From the NCBI RefSeq assembly GCF_014534645.1, contig NZ_JACVQF010000190.1:124001-188000 (forward strand): a stretch of DNA of 64,000 nucleotides, in the 5' to 3' direction. Below are positions 49,738-58,619 of this stretch, one piece after another. The stretch's first letter is position 1; each line of letters begins with the position of its first letter. Origin of the DNA: Streptomyces griseicoloratus. GTDB taxonomy: Bacteria > Actinomycetota > Actinomycetes > Streptomycetales > Streptomycetaceae. The notes beneath the pieces are model-generated. The model ran no database searches. It was not told where the DNA came from and saw nothing but the letters and a program-made list of their open reading frames with translations. Position numbers and translations under genes: made by a program.

Positions 49738-50325
49738 ATGCGCCGCGCCTTGATCGTCGTAGACGTGCAGAACGACTTCTGCGAGGGGGGCAGCCTCGCG
49801 GTGGCCGGCGGTGCCGACGTGGCCGCCGCCATCACCGAGCTGATCGGGCAGGCGCCCGCCGGCTACCGCCACGTCGTGGCCACCCGCGACCACCACATCG
49901 CGCCCGGCGGCCACTTCGCCGACAACCCCGACTACGTCCACTCCTGGCCCGCGCACTGCGTCGCCGGCACGGAGGGCGTGGGCTTCCACCCGAACTTCGC
50001 CCCCGCCGTCGCCTCCGGCGCCGTCGACGCCGTCTTCGACAAGGGGGCGTACGCGGCGGCCTACAGCGGCTTCGAGGGCGCCGACGAGAACGGCACGAAG
50101 CTCGCCGACTGGCTGCGGGCCCGGGAGATCGACGAGGTCGACGTCGTGGGCATCGCCACGGACCACTGCGTGCGGGCCACCGCCCTGGACGCCGCCAAGG
50201 AGGGGTTCCGCACCCAGGTCCTGCTCGACCTGACCGCCGGGGTGGCCCCGGAGACCACCGAGCGGGCGCTGGAGGAGCTGCGCCGGGCGGGCGTGGAGCT
50301 GTCCGGCAAGCCGGTCGTCCTGTAG
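49738..50325 (+). CDS. pncA: Nicotinamidase
   Basis: Isochorismatase-like hydrolase of 195 residues converting nicotinamide to nicotinate. Catalytic Asp in VVDVQNDFCEGG, metal ligands in ATRDHHIAPGGHFADNP, catalytic Lys in FDKGAY, and catalytic Cys in VGIATDHCVRATALDA. It lies 148 bp after pncB in the same orientation, so the two may be coordinated for NAD recycling. Confidence 0.96.
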   Translation: MRRALIVVDVQNDFCEGGSLAVAGGADVAAAITELIGQAPAGYRHVVATRDHHIAPGGHFADNPDYVHSWPAHCVAGTEGVGFHPNFAPAVASGAVDAVFDKGAYAAAYSGFEGADENGTKLADWLRAREIDEVDVVGIATDHCVRATALDAAKEGFRTQVLLDLTAGVAPETTERALEELRRAGVELSGKPVVL

Positions 50326-50345
50326 GACTGGCTCCCCCGCGCCAC

Positions 50346-50687
50346 TCAGGCCTGGGCCGTGGGACGCCGCAGCAGCGCCCGGATCGGGTGCCACAGCTCC
50401 TGCACGAGGTCCGGGCCCGTGCCGCCGCCGGCCGGGGCCGTGCGCCATATCAGGCCGTCGGGGTGGTGCAGGACGGCCGTGATCTCGTCCGGGGTCGGCG
50501 GGGCGGCGTTGCCCCGCAGATAGACCGCGCGCAACCCCAGGTTGCGCAGCCTGGTCAGGGCACGCGCCCGGTTCTGCGCGTGGACGAGTACGCGCACGCT
50601 GCCCGGAGCGTGGGTGGCGGGGCTGGGCAGGTTCAGCGCCACCACCACCGTGCCGTTCGGCAGCTTGCAGAAACCTCCTGCGGCCAT
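50346..50687 (-). CDS. Hypothetical protein
   Basis: Protein of 113 residues: FCKLPNGTVVVALNLPSPAT at the start, VLVHAQNRARALTRLRNLGL in the middle and GLIWRTAP with VQELWHPIRALL at the end. It reads as a small alpha/beta fold. No family recognised. It stands between pncA and the M6 protease, convergent to pncA. Confidence 0.7.
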   Translation of the reverse strand: MAAGGFCKLPNGTVVVALNLPSPATHAPGSVRVLVHAQNRARALTRLRNLGLRAVYLRGNAAPPTPDEITAVLHHPDGLIWRTAPAGGGTGPDLVQELWHPIRALLRRPTAQA

Positions 50688-50748
50688 GCGGTCACATCCC
50701 CGTGTCAGCCGGTGTCAATAACGAAGCCATAGAACGCACCTAAACACG

Positions 50749-50783
50749 GATCGGCGGCGACCCGCCAGGGGTCACCGCCGATC
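50749..50783 (-). terminator. Terminator of the M6 protease gene
   Basis: Hairpin with arms 50749-50763 and 50769-50783 (GATCGGCGG / CCGCCGATC plus GACCC/GGGTC, one C-A mismatch), followed on the minus strand by CGTGTTTAG. Confidence 0.82.
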
Positions 50784-50808
50784 ACGCTCTGACCAGGTGA
50801 AACGCTGT

Positions 50809-53160
50809 TCACCTCACCGCGGGTCCGACCTCCAGCTCGATCGTCGAGCCGTCGCGGGCCTCCTTGGTGATCTCGATCCGGGTGTTGGTGTCAGTGACCT
50901 CGACGCCGCCGGTCGGGTTCGACTCGTCGTAGTAGTCGCTGGTGTGGTCGTTGAAGACCGGCACGCCCCGCGAGGACGGGATACGGGTCGCGACGTCCGC
51001 CTTGTGCAGCGTGATGCCGTCCGTGCGGTAGAGGCTGAACGGCGAGTCGTACGCCTGCATGCGGTTGCGCATCAGGGTGCCGTCGGACCACTTCAGCGCG
51101 GTGGGGTGCGAGTCGACGGGCAGGACCAGGCCGGTGCCAGGGTGCTGGCTGGTGTTGTTGTCCGCCTGGGAGGTGTCCCACTTCCAGATCAGCAGGCCGT
51201 TCTGGTACGGGTAGTGCTCCACCCAGTCCGGACGGGACGCGAAGCCGAAGTTGTACGGGCCGGTCTTCAGCGTCTTGTCGTACGACACGTACTGCCGGTT
51301 CTCGGCGATGTAGTACTGCGCGTAGTCCTTGGTGAAGGACGCGCCGACGCGGGAGAAGCCGGTCGCCGTCCAGGCGGCGTCCGCGGACTCGGCGTCGTCG
51401 GAGAAGAGCGCCGCGCCGTCGGCCGTCACCGTGATCGCGTCGGCCGCGAAGCCCTTCTGGGCCACGCCGCCGTCCGTCTGGTAGCGGAAGCGCAGGTCGA
51501 TCTTCTGGCCGGCGTAGGCGTCGAGCGGGTACGCGAGCTTGCCGTAGGACTCCACCGTGCCGGTCAGGGCCGGCTTGTCGCTGCCGTCGCGCGGGATCGG
51601 CTGACCGTCGAAGGTGCCGTCCAGGGCGGTCCAGTTGGCGCCGCCGTCGGTGGACACCTCGGCGTAGAGGTAGTCGTAGTTGGCCTCGATGTCGTACCAG
51701 CCGTCCAGCGTGAGGGCGGCCGACTTCTTGCCGGTGAGGTCGACGGACCGGGTCAGCGTGTTCTTGAGGTTGTCACCGCTGCCGCTCCACCACTGGGTCT
51801 GCCCCTGCGCGGGGGTGACGATCTCGGTGGTGACCGCCTTCTTCGGGAGCTGGACGACCAGGGCCTGCTTGTGCTTGGTGTTGTACTCGGCGAGACCGAG
51901 CTTGTGCCAGGAGTCGACCCCGGCCTTGGCCGTGTCGTAGTTCAGCCAGCCGAGCTGGAGCTTGTCCCAGGCGTTCATGTCGCCGGGCAGGTCGCCGATC
52001 TCGTTGCGTCCGGTGCCGAGCCACGAGCCGGAGGACATCAGCGTCCAGAAGCCGGTGGAGTTGTCGCCGCCGGCGGTGTCGTAGTGGTCCGGCAGGCCGA
52101 GGTCGTGGCCGTACTCGTGGGCGAAGACGCCGAGTCCGCCGTTCTCCGGCTGGATGGTGTAGTCGCCGACCCAGATGCCGGTGGAGCCGATCTGCGCGCC
52201 GCCCAGCCTGTTCTGCTCGGGGCCGGTGGCTCCGGCGTCGGTGCCGAAGGCGTACCAGCGGTGGGCCCAGATCGCGTCGGTGCCCTCGGCGCCGCCGCCC
52301 GCGGACTCGTCCTCGCCGGCGTGCACGATCTGGAAGTGGTCGATGTAGCCGTCGGGTTCGTTGAAGTCGCCGTCGCCGTCGAAGTCGTAGCGGTCCCACT
52401 CGTCGAACTTCGCGACGTCCGCCTGGATCTCGGCGTCCGTGCGGCCGGCCGCCTTCTGGTCGGCGACCCAGGCGTTCAGGCCGTCGCTGACGACGTTCCA
52501 CACGCTCGGGCAGTTGGTGGAGCCGCAGGCGTTGTTGCCGTAACGGGCCTCGTTGTAGGGGACCTTGACCCAGTCGGAGACCTCGCCGTCGACCGAGTAG
52601 CGGCCCGAGGACTGCTTCTCGTAGTACTTCTTGACCGACTCGGTGTCCTTGCCGGTGCCGAAGTAGAGGTCCTCGTAGTGCTTCCGGTCGTAGTCCGCCT
52701 GCCAGGCGGTGGAGTTGTCCTTGGTGCGGTCCGGCTCGGCGATCCGGTTGTGCAGCGGACCCGGCTTGCCGCCGTAGCGGCTGTCGATCTGGTCGCCGAA
52801 CTCGACCAGGATGGTGAAGATCTTGTCGGTCTTCTCCCGGCCCAGTTCGACGTACTTGCTGTCGCCCTTCTTGCTCTTGAGCTGGACGACCTTGGAGCCC
52901 TCGCGGTCCTTGACCGTGGCCCGGCCGGATATGACCTGGTTCAGCGCCTCCTGGCGCTGTGCCTCCTGGGTCCTGCTGAGCGGGCCCTCCAGGTCGTGCG
53001 AGTCCATGCCCTTGGCCGGGTGCGGGTCGTGCCCCTCGGCCGCGGCCGGGCGGGCGGGCGAGTCCGCCTGGGCGGCGGTGGCGGTGGAGAGCGTGGCGGT
53101 GGCGGCGGCCAGGGCGACCGCTGTCGCGGCCGTTCTGAACGTCCGGGATCTACGGGTCAC
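50809..53160 (-). CDS. Secreted immune inhibitor A-type M6 metalloprotease
   Basis: Extracellular zinc protease of 783 residues. Signal peptide of about 34 residues (VTRRSRTFRTAATAVALAAA then TATAAQA). A propeptide-like part is followed by the catalytic domain with FAHEYGHDLGLPDHYDT (HExxHxxGxxD/H) and an MSSGSW Met-turn. After it come beta-rich binding domains and a VEHYPYQNGLLIWKWD region typical of InhA. GTG 53160 is chosen: GGAGG lies seven bases before. Two inverted repeats upstream may control it. Known M6 enzymes degrade host antibacterial proteins; in Streptomyces the role is probably nutrient acquisition or development. Confidence 0.95.
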   Translation of the reverse strand: MTRRSRTFRTAATAVALAAATATLSTATAAQADSPARPAAAEGHDPHPAKGMDSHDLEGPLSRTQEAQRQEALNQVISGRATVKDREGSKVVQLKSKKGDSKYVELGREKTDKIFTILVEFGDQIDSRYGGKPGPLHNRIAEPDRTKDNSTAWQADYDRKHYEDLYFGTGKDTESVKKYYEKQSSGRYSVDGEVSDWVKVPYNEARYGNNACGSTNCPSVWNVVSDGLNAWVADQKAAGRTDAEIQADVAKFDEWDRYDFDGDGDFNEPDGYIDHFQIVHAGEDESAGGGAEGTDAIWAHRWYAFGTDAGATGPEQNRLGGAQIGSTGIWVGDYTIQPENGGLGVFAHEYGHDLGLPDHYDTAGGDNSTGFWTLMSSGSWLGTGRNEIGDLPGDMNAWDKLQLGWLNYDTAKAGVDSWHKLGLAEYNTKHKQALVVQLPKKAVTTEIVTPAQGQTQWWSGSGDNLKNTLTRSVDLTGKKSAALTLDGWYDIEANYDYLYAEVSTDGGANWTALDGTFDGQPIPRDGSDKPALTGTVESYGKLAYPLDAYAGQKIDLRFRYQTDGGVAQKGFAADAITVTADGAALFSDDAESADAAWTATGFSRVGASFTKDYAQYYIAENRQYVSYDKTLKTGPYNFGFASRPDWVEHYPYQNGLLIWKWDTSQADNNTSQHPGTGLVLPVDSHPTALKWSDGTLMRNRMQAYDSPFSLYRTDGITLHKADVATRIPSSRGVPVFNDHTSDYYDESNPTGGVEVTDTNTRIEITKEARDGSTIELEVGPAVR

Positions 53161-53566
53161 TTGAGTTCCTCCCCCGCGTCCACGCGCGCGGAAGGGAGGG
53201 TCAGGGTAGTGACGGGTCCGCGCACACGTGATCAACGCGTGTAGTCAAGTGACGACATTTGACTAGAGGTTTGAGAGAAAAGACAGATCTTGACTTGAGC
53301 AGGTCAAGTGCACTATGCGGAGCGGCTGTTCGCTTTGCGGACGCCCGACCCGGCGTCAGACGGGCGCGTGAACCCTCCGGTTCCCGAGGGGGCATGACTC
53401 CGTGCGCCCCCCGTGCACCGGCACTGTTGGTTAGCTCACGCTTACTATTTGTTCCACTAGGGCACAGAGCCGATTAGAGTCGACTGGCAGAACGCCCGGA
53501 AGCCGGCGGAAAGCCAGGCCGACAGCCCGCCTCACCCCCAGATTGTCTTCCGAGGACACGATTGCC
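53161..53566. other. Divergent 406-bp regulatory gap
   Basis: No gene is seen in this stretch between the M6 protease start and the small membrane protein start. It includes a less GC-rich core (about 53240-53310) with the inverted repeats described separately, and an AT-rich TTACTATTTGTTCCACTA stretch around 53440 that may be a promoter for the plus-strand gene. Confidence 0.5.
53242..53308. promoter_or_regulatory. Two inverted repeats upstream of the M6 protease
   Basis: TAGTCAA (53242-53248) and TTGACTA (53259-53265) form a perfect 7-bp inverted repeat; CTTGAC (53289-53294) and GTCAAG (53303-53308) form a second one. Both share the TTGAC/GTCAA core and lie 80-150 bp upstream of the protease gene in an AT-richer region. 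Likely regulator sites or promoter elements. Confidence 0.55.
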
Positions 53567-53845
53567 ATGCCTCGTCCGACTGCCGCCCAGTTCGCCTACG
53601 GTACGTGCACCGTGATCTTGTCGACACTCGCCATGCTGCTGTTGTCACGGACGAGTTCGGGTCCGGGCATCGGTGTCATCGTGGTCGCGGCGCTCGCCCT
53701 CGGTCTGCTGGTCGCCATGACGGCCCCGCAGCCCCGGGCCCGCACGGTCACGACGCACCGGCCCGCCGCCACCGCCGAGGAGCCCGCGGCGCCGACCCCG
53801 GTCTCCGCGGGAGCGGGCGAGCCGGCGCGCGGACGAGCGGCCTGA
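53567..53845 (+). CDS. Small membrane protein of unknown function
   Basis: Protein of 92 residues with two predicted membrane helices (YGTCTVILSTLAMLLLS and GIGVIVVAALALGLLVAMTA) and an Ala/Pro/Glu-rich tail. ATG 53567 follows GAGGA at ten bases; a TTG at 53543 in frame is possible. No family recognised. Confidence 0.72.
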   Translation: MPRPTAAQFAYGTCTVILSTLAMLLLSRTSSGPGIGVIVVAALALGLLVAMTAPQPRARTVTTHRPAATAEEPAAPTPVSAGAGEPARGRAA

Positions 53846-53858
53846 CCGCTCCGTCCCG

Positions 53859-54524
53859 TCAACGAGTGCTGACCACCACCGTCTTGGCCGCCTTGTCGTG
53901 CAGGCCCTGCTTGTAGGGCTTGTCGAAGAAACTCCAGCCGCCCGCGATGATCGTCCACACGCAGGCGCAGCAGAACGCGAACGGGATCCACAGCACCGCC
54001 GCGCGCAGGAGCGAGGTCTGCACGGAGGGCGTCGCGCCGTTGTCCAGGTTGGCCACCCGCATGCCGAGCCACTTCTTGCCGAGGGTCTGCCCGGTCCTGG
54101 CCGTCATGAAGGTGTCGTACGCGATGTAGAGCACGGCGGCGATCACGGACTGGCCGAAGGACCGGGCGACCTCCACCTGGTCGCCGTCCACGTCGTACTC
54201 CTGGACGTTGAAGGCCCAGCTGAGCAACCAGACCACGATGCCCACGAGGATCATGTCGATGATCCGCGCCAGGGTGCGCCGGCCGCTGTCCGCCAGCGGG
54301 GGCATGCCGGCCAGCGGGTCGGTGGGGTAGGGGCCGCCGCCGTAGGGACCGCCGCCGTAAGGGCCGCCGGGCGGGGGCTGGCCGCCGCCGTACGGGGGCG
54401 GTGTGTCGTACGGCGAGCCGCCGCCCCCCGCGCCCGGGCCGGCTCCGGGCGGCGGGGGCTGCTTCCTGAACGGGTCCTCTTCGGGCGGCTGCTGACCGGA
54501 GCCGGGGGGCGGTTCGCTGCTCAT
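53859..54524 (-). CDS. RDD family membrane protein
   Basis: Protein of 221 residues. The first 75 are Pro/Gly-rich with GGGPYGGGPY units. Then the RDD domain: ARIIDMILVGIVVWLLSW (Arg/Asp), TARTGQTLGKKWLGMRVANL and KPYKQGLHDKAAKTVVVSTR. Transport or regulatory roles are known only for some RDD proteins. It is a paralogue of the gene upstream on the same strand (86-bp gap). Confidence 0.9.
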   Translation of the reverse strand: MSSEPPPGSGQQPPEEDPFRKQPPPPGAGPGAGGGGSPYDTPPPYGGGQPPPGGPYGGGPYGGGPYPTDPLAGMPPLADSGRRTLARIIDMILVGIVVWLLSWAFNVQEYDVDGDQVEVARSFGQSVIAAVLYIAYDTFMTARTGQTLGKKWLGMRVANLDNGATPSVQTSLLRAAVLWIPFAFCCACVWTIIAGGWSFFDKPYKQGLHDKAAKTVVVSTR

Positions 54525-54610
54525 GGCCCGAGTCGACCGCGAACCCTCCGGCAGCGCATCCGGCGAGCGGCCGTCCGGAGTACCACCGGCCCGCCCGTAC
54601 GGCGGAAGGG

Positions 54611-56434
54611 TCAGCCCGCGACGAACGTCCGTGCGGCCTTGTCGTGCCAGCACTGGTGCCACGGCTTGTCGAACAGGCACCACAGGACGCCTACGACGCC
54701 CACGACCAGGAGGCCGGGGACGCTGTAGACGAGCCAGCGGCGCAGGGCCGCGCCGAAGCCCGGGGGCTCGTGGGCCTCGATGTCCCGCACCTCCAGGCGG
54801 AGCAGCCGCTTGCCGAGGGTGCGGCCCCACTTGGCGGTGGGCAGCGCCTCGTAGGCGGCGCCGAAGAGCAGCAGGACGGCCAGGACGATGCCGAGGTACG
54901 TGGCCGTCGTGCCGTCGAGCAGCCAGACGGTGACGGTCTCGCCGGACAGCTTGGCCGCGTCGATCTTGTCCTGGACGTGGTCGACGGCCTTGGTGCCGAG
55001 GGGCACGGCGGCGACGGCGGTGACGGCCGCGAGGACGACGGTGTCGACCAGACGGGCCGCCAGCCGCTTGCCGAGCGCCGCGGGGCGGGCGGCCGCCTGA
55101 CGCCGGGCGGCGGCCTGGAACGGGTCCTCGACCGGCGGCTTCCACGGCGCGACGGGCTGGTCGTCCCCGCCGGCGCCGGCCAGCCGGTGCACCTGCTGGG
55201 CCCAGGAGGACTGGCCTCCGCCGGGTCCGCTGGTGAGCGGGGCGGAGGGGGCGGGCTGCGGAGCGGCCGACTGGTGGGGGACGGCCGGGCCGGAGGGGGA
55301 CCCGGGTGCCTGCTGTCCGCCGGGCCCCGCCTGTGCCGCGGCGGCGCGGGCGGCGGCGGCCTTGCCGGCGCCGAAGCCGGGTCCGCCCGCGGCGGGCGGG
55401 GTGGGGTCGGTGCTGCCGGGGCGGGACGCGCGCGGGGGGACCGCGCGGAAGGTCATGGTGCCGTCGTCGGAGGCCGGCGCCTCGCGGGACGGGCCGGTCG
55501 GACGGCGGAAGACGAAGGTGCCGCCGGGGTCGTCCCCCGCCTCGGCGGAAGCCCCGGCGCGGCCTGCGCCGGCCCCGGCACCGGCCGAACGGCCCCCGGC
55601 GGGCGCTGCGTCGGCCGACCCACCGGCCTCGGGCCAGGCCCCGGCCGAGCGGCCGCCGGCATCGGCAGCCCCACCGGCGGCAGACCCCGCGGCTGCGACC
55701 CCACCCGCGGCGGACCCTGCGGCGGAAGAACCGCCACCGACGGCACCGGCGTCCGCCGACCCACCGACCTCGGGCCACGCCCCGGCCGAGCGGCCGCCGG
55801 CATCGGCGGGCACACCGGCTGCGGCCCCTGCAGCGGAAGAACCGCCGCCGACGGCACCGGCCTCGGCCGACCCACCGGCCTCGGGCCAGGCCCCGGCCGC
55901 ACGGCCGCCGGCATCGGCAGCCCCACGTGCGGCGGACCCTGCGGCTGCGGAACCGCCACCGGCGGAACCGGTGTGGGCGGAACCGCCGGCGGCGGGACCG
56001 GCGTCGGCGGAGTCGTCGGTGGTGGTCGTGGCGTCGGCGGCGCGGGCGTGCGGGACCCTCGGGTCCGCGCCCTGCGCGGCCGGCCAGGAGACGCGCTGGT
56101 TCCCGTCGTCGGCGAAGCCCGACTGGCGGGAGGGGTCGGCGCCCCAGGCCGAGGCGGGTTCCGGCCGGCTGCCGTGCTGGGGCGGGACGGCGGGGTCGGG
56201 TTCGTCGACCGGGTCCTCGTCGAAGAAGTGCGGGCCGGTCTCCTCGACGGAGGGCGGCGCGGCACGCACGCCCGGGGGCGGAGCGAGCGGCTCTCCGTCC
56301 TTGGGCGCCGGACGGCTGGTGCCCGGCACCCAGGAGGCACCGTTCCAGTACCGGACATATCCAGGAATGGACGGGTCCGGGTAATACCCTTCGCGGGGCC
56401 TGTCGTCACCGGGGGCCGGAGTTGGGGCGCTCAT
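54611..56434 (-). CDS. RDD family protein with DUF2510 and long repetitive linker
   Basis: Protein of 607 residues. Residues 15-40 form a DUF2510 (EGYYPDPSIPGYVRYWNGAS). Roughly 130-430 are low complexity with a repeated GGRSAGAWPEAGGSADAGAV-like unit present at least four times. The C-terminal RDD domain has RLAARLVDTVVLAAVTAVAA, AKWGRTLGKRLLRLEVRDIE and DKPWHQCWHDKAARTFVAG. The long linker would place the DUF2510 domain far from the membrane. ATG 56434 begins MSAPTPAPGDDRP. Confidence 0.88.
   Translation of the reverse strand: MSAPTPAPGDDRPREGYYPDPSIPGYVRYWNGASWVPGTSRPAPKDGEPLAPPPGVRAAPPSVEETGPHFFDEDPVDEPDPAVPPQHGSRPEPASAWGADPSRQSGFADDGNQRVSWPAAQGADPRVPHARAADATTTTDDSADAGPAAGGSAHTGSAGGGSAAAGSAARGAADAGGRAAGAWPEAGGSAEAGAVGGGSSAAGAAAGVPADAGGRSAGAWPEVGGSADAGAVGGGSSAAGSAAGGVAAAGSAAGGAADAGGRSAGAWPEAGGSADAAPAGGRSAGAGAGAGRAGASAEAGDDPGGTFVFRRPTGPSREAPASDDGTMTFRAVPPRASRPGSTDPTPPAAGGPGFGAGKAAAARAAAAQAGPGGQQAPGSPSGPAVPHQSAAPQPAPSAPLTSGPGGGQSSWAQQVHRLAGAGGDDQPVAPWKPPVEDPFQAAARRQAAARPAALGKRLAARLVDTVVLAAVTAVAAVPLGTKAVDHVQDKIDAAKLSGETVTVWLLDGTTATYLGIVLAVLLLFGAAYEALPTAKWGRTLGKRLLRLEVRDIEAHEPPGFGAALRRWLVYSVPGLLVVGVVGVLWCLFDKPWHQCWHDKAARTFVAG
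55560..56020 (-). repeat. In-gene Ala/Gly/Ser repeats of the RDD protein
   Basis: Within the longer RDD gene, a unit of about 30-35 residues with the invariant block AGAWPE recurs four times. Between copies run shorter SAAGSAAGGAADAGG-type units. The copies are nearly identical in DNA, so the linker length is probably variable between strains. Confidence 0.8.
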
Positions 56435-56684
56435 GTCCGTCGTCCCGTATCTGCTCGGGGGTCGTATGGGGGCCTCCACATCTATCAGACGGGCGCAACC
56501 GGTACCGCCGGTCCCGCCGTACCCGCCCCTTTCCGGGCAACGCCGTGCGCGGACCTTCACACCCCGGGAGGCGGAGAAAAAAGTTCCGCGAACCCGCGTA
56601 ATGCCTCCGGCTCCAGCCGCTCTCACCACGTGCGGGCCCGCTGCGGGCGGCCCGTGCGGATCCGTACGAGAGAGGACACACGCC

Positions 56685-57098
56685 ATGCGTCACACCGTCG
56701 TCGAGCGCGAGCTGGAGCTGGAGTTCATCCTGTCGCCCGGGCACAGCGTTCCCGTCCCGGCCCGTCTCGGCTACTTCACCGACGACCCCTACGCCGTCCA
56801 CATCACCTTCCACATCGACTCCCTGCACCCCGTGCACTGGACGTTCGGCCGAGACCTGCTGGTGGAGGGGGTGTTCCGGCCGTGCGGGCACGGCGACGTG
56901 CGGGTGTGGCCGTCGAAGGCGGACGGGCGCAGCGTCGTACTGGTGGCGCTGAGCAGCCCCGACGGGGACGCCCTGCTCCAGGCGCCGGCGGCGCAGGTCT
57001 CGGCGTGGCTGGAGCGGACCCTGCGGGCGGTCCCGCCGGGGACGGAGGGCGAGCAGCTGGGCCTTGACGACGGGCTGGCCGAGCTGCTCGCCCGGTGA
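56685..57098 (+). CDS. ssgG: SsgA-like sporulation/cell division protein
   Basis: SALP-family protein of 137 residues, found only in sporulating actinomycetes. Family pattern: SVPVPARLGYFTDDPYAVHI, WTFGRDLLVEGVFRPCGHGD and VWPSKADGRSVVLVALSSPD with GDALLQAPAAQVSAWLERT. By position upstream of hppD it corresponds to ssgG (SCO2924) in S. coelicolor, needed for correct placement of sporulation septa; that gene identity is from memory. ATG 56685 has AGAGGA at nine bases. Confidence 0.92.
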   Translation: MRHTVVERELELEFILSPGHSVPVPARLGYFTDDPYAVHITFHIDSLHPVHWTFGRDLLVEGVFRPCGHGDVRVWPSKADGRSVVLVALSSPDGDALLQAPAAQVSAWLERTLRAVPPGTEGEQLGLDDGLAELLAR

Positions 57099-57111
57099 GG
57101 CGCGGGGCGGG

Positions 57112-58521
57112 TCAGAACAGCTTGCCCGGGTTGAGGATGCCGAGCGGGTCGAAGACCTGTTTGACGGCCCGCTGCATCTCCAGGCCCACGGGCCCGATCT
57201 CGCGTGCCAGCCACTCCTTCTTCAGCACGCCCACGCCATGCTCGCCCGTGATCGTGCCGCCCAGTTCCAGGCCGAGGCCCATGATCTCGTCGAAGGACTC
57301 GCGGGCGCGCCGGGACTCGTCGGGGTCCGAGGCGTCGAAGCAGACCGTGGGGTGGGTGTTGCCGTCGCCCGCGTGCGCGCAGACCCCGATGGTGAGGCGG
57401 TACTTCTCGGCGATGCGCTCGATTCCCTCCAGCATGTCGCCGAGCCGCGAGCGGGGCACGCAGACGTCATCGATCATCGTGGTGCCCTTGACTGCTTCGA
57501 GCGCGGTGAGCGACAGGCGCCGGGCCTGGAGGAGCAGTTCGGACTCGGCCGCGTCGTCGGCGGGGACGACCTGGGTGGCGCCGGCGGCCTCGCACAGCGC
57601 GCCGACGGCGGCGAGGTCGGCGGCCGGGTCGGTGGTGTCGAAGGCGGCGAGCAGGAGGGCCTCGGTGGTCTCCGGCAGGCCCATGTGGGCGAGGTCGTTG
57701 ACCGCCTTGACGGTCGTACGGTCCATCAGTTCGAGGAGGGACGGCACGTGTCCGCCCTCCATGATCCGGCACACGGCGTCGCAGGCGGCGGCCGCGGAGG
57801 AGAACTCGGCGGCCAGCACCAGCTGCTCGGGCGGCTTGGGGCGCAGGGCCAGGACGGCCCGTACGACGATGCCGAGGGAGCCCTCGGAGCCGACGAACAG
57901 GCGGGTGAGGTCGTACCCGGCGACGCCCTTGGCGGTGCGGCGGCCGGTGGTCATCAGGCGGCCGTCGGCCAGGACGACGTCCAGGCCGAGGACGTACTCG
58001 GCCGTCACCCCGTACTTCACGCAGCACAGGCCGCCGGAGGCGGTGCCGATGTTGCCGCCGATGGTGCACATCTCCCAGCTGGAGGGGTCGGGAGGGTAGT
58101 AGAGGCCGTGCTCGCCCACCGCGCGGGAGAGCGTGGCGTTGACGACGCCCGGTTCGACGACGGCGACGCGGTCGACCGGGTTGATCTCCAGGATGCGGTC
58201 CATCTTGGTCAGGGACAGCACGATGCAGCCGTCGGAGGCGTTGGCCGCGCCGGACAGGCCGGTGCGGGCGCCCTGCGGGACGACCGGCACGCGCAGCGCG
58301 GTGGCGGTGCGCATGACGTGCTGGACCTCTTCCACGGTGCGCGGCAGGACGACCACCGCGGGGGCGCCGGCCGGGCAGAAGCTCGCCATGTCGTTGGCGT
58401 AGGAGGCCGTGACGTCGGGGTCGGTGAGGACGGCCTCGGCGGGCAGGCCGTCGAGCAGCCGGCCGACGAGGTCGCCGGTCGCCGCGGTGTCTTCGTCGCG
58501 AGGCGCTTCGATACGGCTCAT
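57112..58521 (-). CDS. FAD-linked oxidase (GlcD/D-lactate dehydrogenase type)
   Basis: Flavoprotein of 469 residues. FAD-binding PCMH domain with VVVLPRTVEEVQHVM, VVPQGARTGLSGAANA and TIGGNIGTASGGLCCVKYGVTAEYVLG; C-terminal FAD-linked oxidase domain with AHAGDGNTHPTVCF and GGTITGEHGVGVLKKEW. It oxidises a 2-hydroxy acid such as glycolate or D-lactate. It is convergent with ssgG (13 bp apart). Confidence 0.94.
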   Translation of the reverse strand: MSRIEAPRDEDTAATGDLVGRLLDGLPAEAVLTDPDVTASYANDMASFCPAGAPAVVVLPRTVEEVQHVMRTATALRVPVVPQGARTGLSGAANASDGCIVLSLTKMDRILEINPVDRVAVVEPGVVNATLSRAVGEHGLYYPPDPSSWEMCTIGGNIGTASGGLCCVKYGVTAEYVLGLDVVLADGRLMTTGRRTAKGVAGYDLTRLFVGSEGSLGIVVRAVLALRPKPPEQLVLAAEFSSAAAACDAVCRIMEGGHVPSLLELMDRTTVKAVNDLAHMGLPETTEALLLAAFDTTDPAADLAAVGALCEAAGATQVVPADDAAESELLLQARRLSLTALEAVKGTTMIDDVCVPRSRLGDMLEGIERIAEKYRLTIGVCAHAGDGNTHPTVCFDASDPDESRRARESFDEIMGLGLELGGTITGEHGVGVLKKEWLAREIGPVGLEMQRAVKQVFDPLGILNPGKLF

Positions 58522-58619
58522 GATCACAGCGTCGCACCCGGGGCCATCGGTGTGAACCCCGTGGACGGCACCCTTCACCTGCCCGGGTGTGCTCATCATA
58601 TTGACGCACAGTAAGCGCC

